Source: an uncultured Bacteroidales bacterium (GTDB lineage Bacteria > Bacteroidota > Bacteroidia > Bacteroidales > UBA932). From it: a stretch of DNA of 10,478 nucleotides. Every line of letters begins with the position of its first letter. Within the stretch, counting starts at the first letter, position 1. Of the stretch, positions 6,016 through 10,478 are shown one piece after another. Made by a program: the position numbers and the translations under genes. A model generated the notes under the pieces. That model worked only from the letters and a program-made list of their open reading frames with translations. It had not been told where the DNA came from and did not search any database. Location: the NCBI GenBank assembly GCA_947305045.1, contig CAMZCW010000068.1, positions 1 to 10,478 of the forward strand, written 5' to 3'.

Positions 6016-7761
6016 CTATTTCTTAAACAGTAATGCCATATCCTGCTCCAGGGCGGGACGGGCCAGTTTCTCCGGGATAAACTCCCATTTTCCGATAACC
6101 GCCGGATTCCCAATGACTTCCGGGTCAATTGAGCCGTTTTCCATGATGTAGTCGTACAGCAGGTTGCGGATTTCCGGATAGCGGGCCACAATACGCTCTT
6201 CAATCTGGTCGGTATCTACGCCGGCCGCCTTCAGGTCTCCGCCGCCGCTGGCGCGGTAGGAGGTCATGGCTACGTTGTAGGTTTTCTGGACCTGGAACGG
6301 AGTGCCATCGGCCATGGAGGAAATGGCAATGCGACTGCCAAACGGCTTAGTGACGTCTACCGTGTAGTTGATGCCGGCGGCGGAGTCAAAGTTGTAGGCC
6401 CGGTTCACAAAGGACCAGCCGCGCTGCTGGGTGCGAGCGTCGTCCCGGCTCTGGATCTTGAGCACGTGGTCCGTGGGCTTGGAGATGGTGCAAATCCAGT
6501 TGTCGTAGGAGACTTCCAGGTACTTCTGGATTTCTGCACCGGTCATTTTCACTACGTAGAGCTGGTTCTCAAACGGATAGATGGTGAACAGGTCGTTGAA
6601 TACCAGCGTGCCGGCTTTTACATGGCCGTTGTAGGTGAGGGGAGCGGCAAAGGAGATCTCGGCGGGAGCCTGCGCCAGGCACAGCGTATGAATGAGGTTC
6701 ATGTAGTCGCACATGCCTTTGTAGGCGTCGCGGGTGTAGAGCTCCGTATTCAGGATACCCACTTCCTGGAGGGTGAAGTCGCGCACGGCTTCAAAATCCT
6801 TGCGGAAGTACTCGCGCATGGCGGGATCGGCCTTCTCCGCCTTCACGGGGATGAGGTCCGTCTCAAAGGATTTGCCCACAATCTGGCCATCCTTCACCGT
6901 CAAATGCATTTTCCCGTGCGCCACATAACGGCTATGGCTGCCGGAGTTGAGGAGTGCGCAGCTGTCCCGCGTCTCTACATAGGGCCTGTGGTCGTGGCCG
7001 CAGATGAGCCAATCTACCCCTTTTACCAGGTTGAAGGCGTCCAGGGCCTCTGCTTCCAGCATGGAACCGTCTCCCTGGCCGCAGGCGGAGTGCATGGCGG
7101 CCACCACTACGTCCGGATGCTCCTTGGCGCGCACCTTGTCCACATCGGCCTGGATAATCTGGGCGATGGAAACGAAGTGCATGCCGCTCCAGACTTCCTC
7201 GGAGAGCCAGGCCTTGATATTGGCATTGTTATAGCCGATGACCGCAATGCGCAGACCGGCCTTCTCCACCATCTTGTACAGCGGGAAGTACGGCTCCCCG
7301 TTGTCGTTGCGGATGGCATTCCCCGCCAGGAAGGGGGCACCGGCCCGCTTGAGGTCTGCCGCCACGCGGTCGTACACCTTGTGCCCGGTTTCAATGTCGT
7401 GGTTGCCCATGGCAACGGCATCGTACTGCATGTATTCCAGCAGGCGCGGGAACAGGTGCGGCGTAAGGGTGTCGATATAGTTGAAGTAATAGGGGGCATT
7501 GTCCCCTTGCAGGCAGTCGCCGGCATCGATCAGAAGCACATTGCCAAAACCGTCGGCCGTGCGGACGCTGTCGATGTAATAGTTCATGGCAAAGAGCGAC
7601 TTGCGCACCTTGCCGTCCACATAGGTGGAGTCGAACCAGGTACCATGTACGTCATTGGTGGAGAGCACCGTGAGGGTGTACTCGCCGTCTTTGAGCTTGT
7701 GCGTGCAAGACAGCAGGAGTCCCGACAGAAGGGCGAGGAAAAGGAGAAAACGGGGTTTCAT
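6016..7761 (-). CDS. Lipoprotein 5'-nucleotidase / bifunctional metallophosphatase (UshA-like)
   Basis: This 581-residue calcineurin-like phosphoesterase should hydrolyse nucleoside 5'-phosphates, and possibly UDP-sugars or cyclic nucleotides, outside the cytoplasm. A signal peptide with lipobox L-L-S-C (Cys19) predicts a lipid-anchored envelope protein rather than the soluble periplasmic form of E. coli UshA. The two-metal site is complete by motif: N-D-V-H-G with D37 and H39, G-D-C-L-Q-G with D82, G-N-H-D (119-122), H224 in A-A-M-H-S, and G-H-D-H (255-258). The C-terminal 5'-nucleotidase domain (about 335-540) has the substrate-pocket signatures Y-P-F-E-N (395-399) and S-Y-R-A-S-G-G-G-D (501-509). 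Length is close to the 520-650 norm. The ATG at 7761 gives the signal peptide directly and lies 14 nt after the antiporter stop, so it is probably cotranscribed with the antiporter and rny, as the last gene before the hairpin at 5959-6001. The exact substrate is not visible. Confidence 0.93.
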   Translation of the reverse strand: MKPRFLLFLALLSGLLLSCTHKLKDGEYTLTVLSTNDVHGTWFDSTYVDGKVRKSLFAMNYYIDSVRTADGFGNVLLIDAGDCLQGDNAPYYFNYIDTLTPHLFPRLLEYMQYDAVAMGNHDIETGHKVYDRVAADLKRAGAPFLAGNAIRNDNGEPYFPLYKMVEKAGLRIAVIGYNNANIKAWLSEEVWSGMHFVSIAQIIQADVDKVRAKEHPDVVVAAMHSACGQGDGSMLEAEALDAFNLVKGVDWLICGHDHRPYVETRDSCALLNSGSHSRYVAHGKMHLTVKDGQIVGKSFETDLIPVKAEKADPAMREYFRKDFEAVRDFTLQEVGILNTELYTRDAYKGMCDYMNLIHTLCLAQAPAEISFAAPLTYNGHVKAGTLVFNDLFTIYPFENQLYVVKMTGAEIQKYLEVSYDNWICTISKPTDHVLKIQSRDDARTQQRGWSFVNRAYNFDSAAGINYTVDVTKPFGSRIAISSMADGTPFQVQKTYNVAMTSYRASGGGDLKAAGVDTDQIEERIVARYPEIRNLLYDYIMENGSIDPEVIGNPAVIGKWEFIPEKLARPALEQDMALLFKK

Positions 7762-7775
7762 ATGTGGTTGTTATT

Positions 7776-10022
7776 TTAGCCCATCAGGGCGTCTATGTCT
7801 TTGTGTTCGCCCACCAGCCAGAGGACGTCACCGTCTTCCAGCGGGAGCTGGGCGTTGGGTATATGGAGACTGCCGTCCGGCTTCTCGATGCCGGCCACCA
7901 GGCAGTGATATTGGTCCCGGATACCGCATTCTACCAGGTTTTTGCCCAGGAAGGGGGAGGCGCTTCCCACCGGCAGGCGGCGAAGAATCATTTCTCCCGC
8001 GCTGAAATCTTCCGGAAGCTGGGACTGGGCCGATTTGAGCGATGCACCAAAGGCTTCCAGCCCTTTATCCGTGCCAATCACCTGAATGCGGTCCTGCGGG
8101 AAAATCCGGTCCGTGGCATTGGGAATGTTGATGCGTTTGTTGCCGCGCAGGATGGATACGACATGCACGCCATAGCGCTGGCCAAAGGAGAGTTCCCGGA
8201 GCTGGGAACCGGCCCACTCCACTTCTGCCGGGATGTCATAATCGGCCAGGTGAAGGTCTTTGTCCAGCAGCGTGGTAGCATATTCCGGTTTTTTCTCGCC
8301 CAGGTATTCCGCCCGCTTTTCCCGTGAGTTCAGGTTGGTCATAAAGGTTTTCTCTATGCGGTGTGAGTAGCGTTTGGTCCAACGGCTGAATAACAGGAAA
8401 ATGATGAGCACGAGTGCAATGAGGGCAATCAGCAGCACCGAGATGTGGAACAGGCGGGCCAGCACGTAGAAGATGAAACCGGTGGCAATGGCAAAGCGCA
8501 GGACTACGCTGGCAACGAGCGGCGCCCGGTTGGCCCGGTTTTCGTCCCACAGGCTGGCGAATTCCGCGCTCTTGTTCATCTTGACCATGATACCTCTGAG
8601 GAACGGCGCCATGGCAGCGATGATAAGGGTGGCGGTGGCCACATGCGACCATACGCCGGGAATCCATTTCTCCGCGGCCGGCAGCAATACGGTGAACCCG
8701 ATGATGCACACGGCGATGCAAAGGATGCCATACAGCAGGATGTTGCGGGCAATGGCGCCCAGGTACTGTTTCCACAGGTTGTCCTTACCGGCACGGGGCT
8801 CTGCCGATGCCGCGTAGTTGTCCAGTACGGTTTTGACGCGTTCCGGCAGGTGTCTTTCCTGGAATTCGTACGCGGGGCCGGCCAGGCGGATCATGTACGG
8901 GGTAAGGAAGATGGTAATGACCGATACCGCCACCACAATGGGGTAGAGGAAGTCGCTGGTGACGCCCAGTGCCACGCCCAGCGAGGCAATGATGAAGGCG
9001 AATTCGCCAATTTGCGTGAGCGAGAATCCGCACTGGACGGCCGTTTTGAGGGGCTGTCCGGAGAGCAGGACCCCGGTGGTGGCGAAGAAGGCCTGCCCCA
9101 CGATCACCGTAAGGGTAATCACAACAATGGGCAGCCAGTACTGGGCAATCATGGCCGGGTCCACCATCATGCCCACAGACACGAAGAAGATGGCTCCGAA
9201 GAGGTCCTTGACGGGTTTAACCAGCCGTTCTATATGCTCCGCCTCCAGCGTTTCCGACAGGATGGAGCCCATGATGAAGGCGCCGAAGGCAGCGGAGAAG
9301 CCGGTTTTGGCGGCAACTACCACCATCATGAAGCACAGGCCCAGCGATACCACCAGAAGGGTCTCGTCATTCATGAGCGAACGCGTTTTGCGGAGGATGA
9401 GCGGAATCAGGTAAATGCCCACCAGCAACCACAGAATGAGGAAAAAGACCAGTTTGAAAATACTGCCCACCAGCTCTCCGCCCTCGAAATTGGACGATAC
9501 GGCCACGGTGGAAAGGACCACCATGAGCACTACGGCCAAAATGTCCTCCAGAATGAGGATGGACATGACCAGGCCGGCAAAATTTTTCTTGGCGAGCCCC
9601 AGGTCCTCAAATGCTTTGTAGATGATGGTGGTGGAGCTCATGGAAATCATGCCGCCCAGGAACAGGGCGTCCATTTTGCTCCAGCCAAACGCGGAGCCCA
9701 CCGTAAAGCCCAGGAAGATCATGCCAAAAATAATGGTGAGGGCGGCGATAATGGCCGGCCCTCCCACTTTGACAATCTTTTTGAAGCTGAATTCCAGCCC
9801 TAAGGCGAAGAGCAGGAAAATAACGCCAATGTCCGACCACACGTGGATGCTGGCCGCATCCATGACGGATGGCGTAAGGGTGAAATGGGGACTGGCTATG
9901 AAGCCCGCCACAATGTAGCCCAGCACCAGCGGCTGTTTCAACTTCTTGAAAATCAGCGTCATGATGCCGGCGCAAATCAGAATCAGCGCCAGGTCTGCAA
10001 TGAGCGGAGCCAGGGTGTCCAT
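7776..10022 (-). CDS. CPA2-family cation/proton antiporter with tandem RCK_C (TrkA_C) tail
   Basis: This 748-residue inner-membrane protein probably exchanges K+ or Na+ for H+ for pH and osmotic balance. Residues 1-382 form the Na_H_exchanger domain of about 12 membrane segments, with F-A-L-G-L-E-F-S (72-79), L-I-L-E-D-I-L-A-V-V (156-165), F-F-V-S-V-G-M-M-V-D-P (279-289) and G-F-S-L-T-Q-I-G-E-F-A-F (332-343). A hydrophilic linker is followed by about four further hydrophobic segments (about 427-449, 459-478, 502-525, 527-546). The cytosolic tail has two RCK_C-like units (about 598-662 and 678-745), each with a G-x-x-x-x-I-P-N-A motif and a later D-x-(I/V)-x-(V/L)-(I/V)-G motif. No Rossmann-type NAD-binding TrkA_N domain (GxGxxG) is seen, unlike classic KefB/KefC. 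The start ATG directly follows the rny stop (TAAATG), indicating cotranscription and perhaps coupled translation. Ion choice and regulatory ligand cannot be read from the sequence. Confidence 0.92.
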   Translation of the reverse strand: MDTLAPLIADLALILICAGIMTLIFKKLKQPLVLGYIVAGFIASPHFTLTPSVMDAASIHVWSDIGVIFLLFALGLEFSFKKIVKVGGPAIIAALTIIFGMIFLGFTVGSAFGWSKMDALFLGGMISMSSTTIIYKAFEDLGLAKKNFAGLVMSILILEDILAVVLMVVLSTVAVSSNFEGGELVGSIFKLVFFLILWLLVGIYLIPLILRKTRSLMNDETLLVVSLGLCFMMVVVAAKTGFSAAFGAFIMGSILSETLEAEHIERLVKPVKDLFGAIFFVSVGMMVDPAMIAQYWLPIVVITLTVIVGQAFFATTGVLLSGQPLKTAVQCGFSLTQIGEFAFIIASLGVALGVTSDFLYPIVVAVSVITIFLTPYMIRLAGPAYEFQERHLPERVKTVLDNYAASAEPRAGKDNLWKQYLGAIARNILLYGILCIAVCIIGFTVLLPAAEKWIPGVWSHVATATLIIAAMAPFLRGIMVKMNKSAEFASLWDENRANRAPLVASVVLRFAIATGFIFYVLARLFHISVLLIALIALVLIIFLLFSRWTKRYSHRIEKTFMTNLNSREKRAEYLGEKKPEYATTLLDKDLHLADYDIPAEVEWAGSQLRELSFGQRYGVHVVSILRGNKRINIPNATDRIFPQDRIQVIGTDKGLEAFGASLKSAQSQLPEDFSAGEMILRRLPVGSASPFLGKNLVECGIRDQYHCLVAGIEKPDGSLHIPNAQLPLEDGDVLWLVGEHKDIDALMG

Positions 10023-10478
10023 TTACTTGGCGTAAGCGACGGAACGGGTTTCCCGGATAACGGTGATTTTCACCTGGCCCGGGTAGGTCATTTCGTCCTG
10101 GATCTTCTGGGCGATGTCTCCGGACAGAACCTCTGCGTCGTGGTCGCTCACTTGCTCTGCGCCCACAATGACGCGGAGTTCGCGGCCGGCCTGGATGGCA
10201 TAGGCCTTGGTAACGCCCGGATAGGAACCGGCCAGGTTCTCCATGCCGCGCAGGCGCTTGATATAGCTCTCAATCACTTCCCGGCGGGCACCCGGACGGG
10301 CGCCGGAGATGGCGTCGCCCACCAGCACTAGGGGAGCGTAAAGGGAGGTCATCTCCGTTTCCTCGTGGTGCGCGCCAATCGCATTGCAGATTTCCGGTTT
10401 TTCCTTGTACTGCTCTGCCAGTTTCATACCCAGCAGGGCGTGCGGCAGTTCCGGCTCTTCCTCCGAAACCTTGCCAAT
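10023..10478 (-). CDS. rny: Ribonuclease Y (C-terminal part, 5' end outside window)
   Basis: The minus frame is open from the right edge to the TAA at 10023-10025, giving the last 151 residues of a protein of usually about 510-520. It matches the C-terminal part of ribonuclease Y almost motif by motif: P-E-L-P-H-A, then [11 protein letters not shown] near the end of the HD domain, [25 protein letters not shown] and the terminal [19 protein letters not shown]. Ribonuclease Y is a membrane-anchored endoribonuclease that starts mRNA decay; its N-terminal anchor, coiled coil, KH domain and HD metal motif lie beyond the window. An internal ATG at 10427 is not the start because family similarity continues upstream to the edge. 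The stop codon abuts the antiporter start with no gap. Confidence 0.97.
   Translation of the reverse strand: MGKVSEEEPELPHALLGMKLAEQYKEKPEICNAIGAHHEETEMTSLYAPLVLVGDAISGARPGARREVIESYIKRLRGMENLAGSYPGVTKAYAIQAGRELRVIVGAEQVSDHDAEVLSGDIAQKIQDEMTYPGQVKITVIRETRSVAYAK

Noticed and set aside
6466..7779. Open frame of 437 codons on + opposite the 5'-nucleotidase gene
   Set aside because: It is antisense to a gene with a complete set of catalytic motifs, has the typical antisense composition and no domain, and has no promoter or leader of its own that I can see.
8445..9803. Open frame of 452 codons on + opposite the antiporter gene
   Set aside because: It is very rich in His, Gly, Asp, Glu and Gln and mirrors the membrane protein's codons; no motif supports it.

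Overview
This window looks like ordinary chromosome from a Bacteroidota bacterium, most likely order Bacteroidales. The evidence is promoter elements of the TAnnTTTG type (TATCTTTG, twice), a DUF4493 + DUF6359 lipoprotein (an architecture I associate with Bacteroidales), and ribonuclease Y, Ffh and antiporter sequences of the kind seen in that phylum. Base composition is fairly GC-rich, which would suit an Alistipes/Rikenellaceae-like or Barnesiella-like genome, but I cannot fix the genus from this sequence alone.

Layout, left to right: (1) the last 68 codons of an IphP-type tyrosine-protein phosphatase on +; (2) an AMP-binding acyl-CoA synthetase on -, ending 6 nt from the phosphatase stop; (3) a 76-bp divergent promoter region with a 13-bp palindrome; (4) a two-HKD cardiolipin synthase (cls) on +, whose stop codon interlocks with that of (5) a DUF4493/DUF6359 lipoprotein on -; (6) a roughly 200-bp divergent promoter region; (7) ffh, the signal recognition particle GTPase, on +, ending inside a perfect 19-bp inverted repeat; (8) a leftward cluster on -: the 3' part of rny (ribonuclease Y), then directly abutting a CPA2 cation/proton antiporter with a tandem RCK_C tail, then 14 nt later a lipoprotein-type 5'-nucleotidase/metallophosphatase. 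The promoter of this last cluster is beyond the right edge.

Functionally the genes concern envelope and core housekeeping: fatty-acid activation and cardiolipin synthesis (membrane lipids, sharing a divergent promoter region), co-translational membrane targeting (ffh), RNA turnover (rny), ion/pH homeostasis (antiporter) and extracytoplasmic nucleotide hydrolysis (5'-nucleotidase). The three convergent gene pairs are packed very tightly (6-nt gap, 4-nt overlap, and a 34-nt gap carrying the hairpin). No stretch over 300 bases lacks a gene. I saw no mobile elements, CRISPR arrays, tRNA/rRNA genes or phage genes, and no convincing undescribed multi-gene system. The points most worth a second look are the missing A10 lysine in the acyl-CoA synthetase, the tandem RCK_C tail without an NAD-binding half on the antiporter, the promoter palindrome, and the hairpin built into the last codons of ffh.
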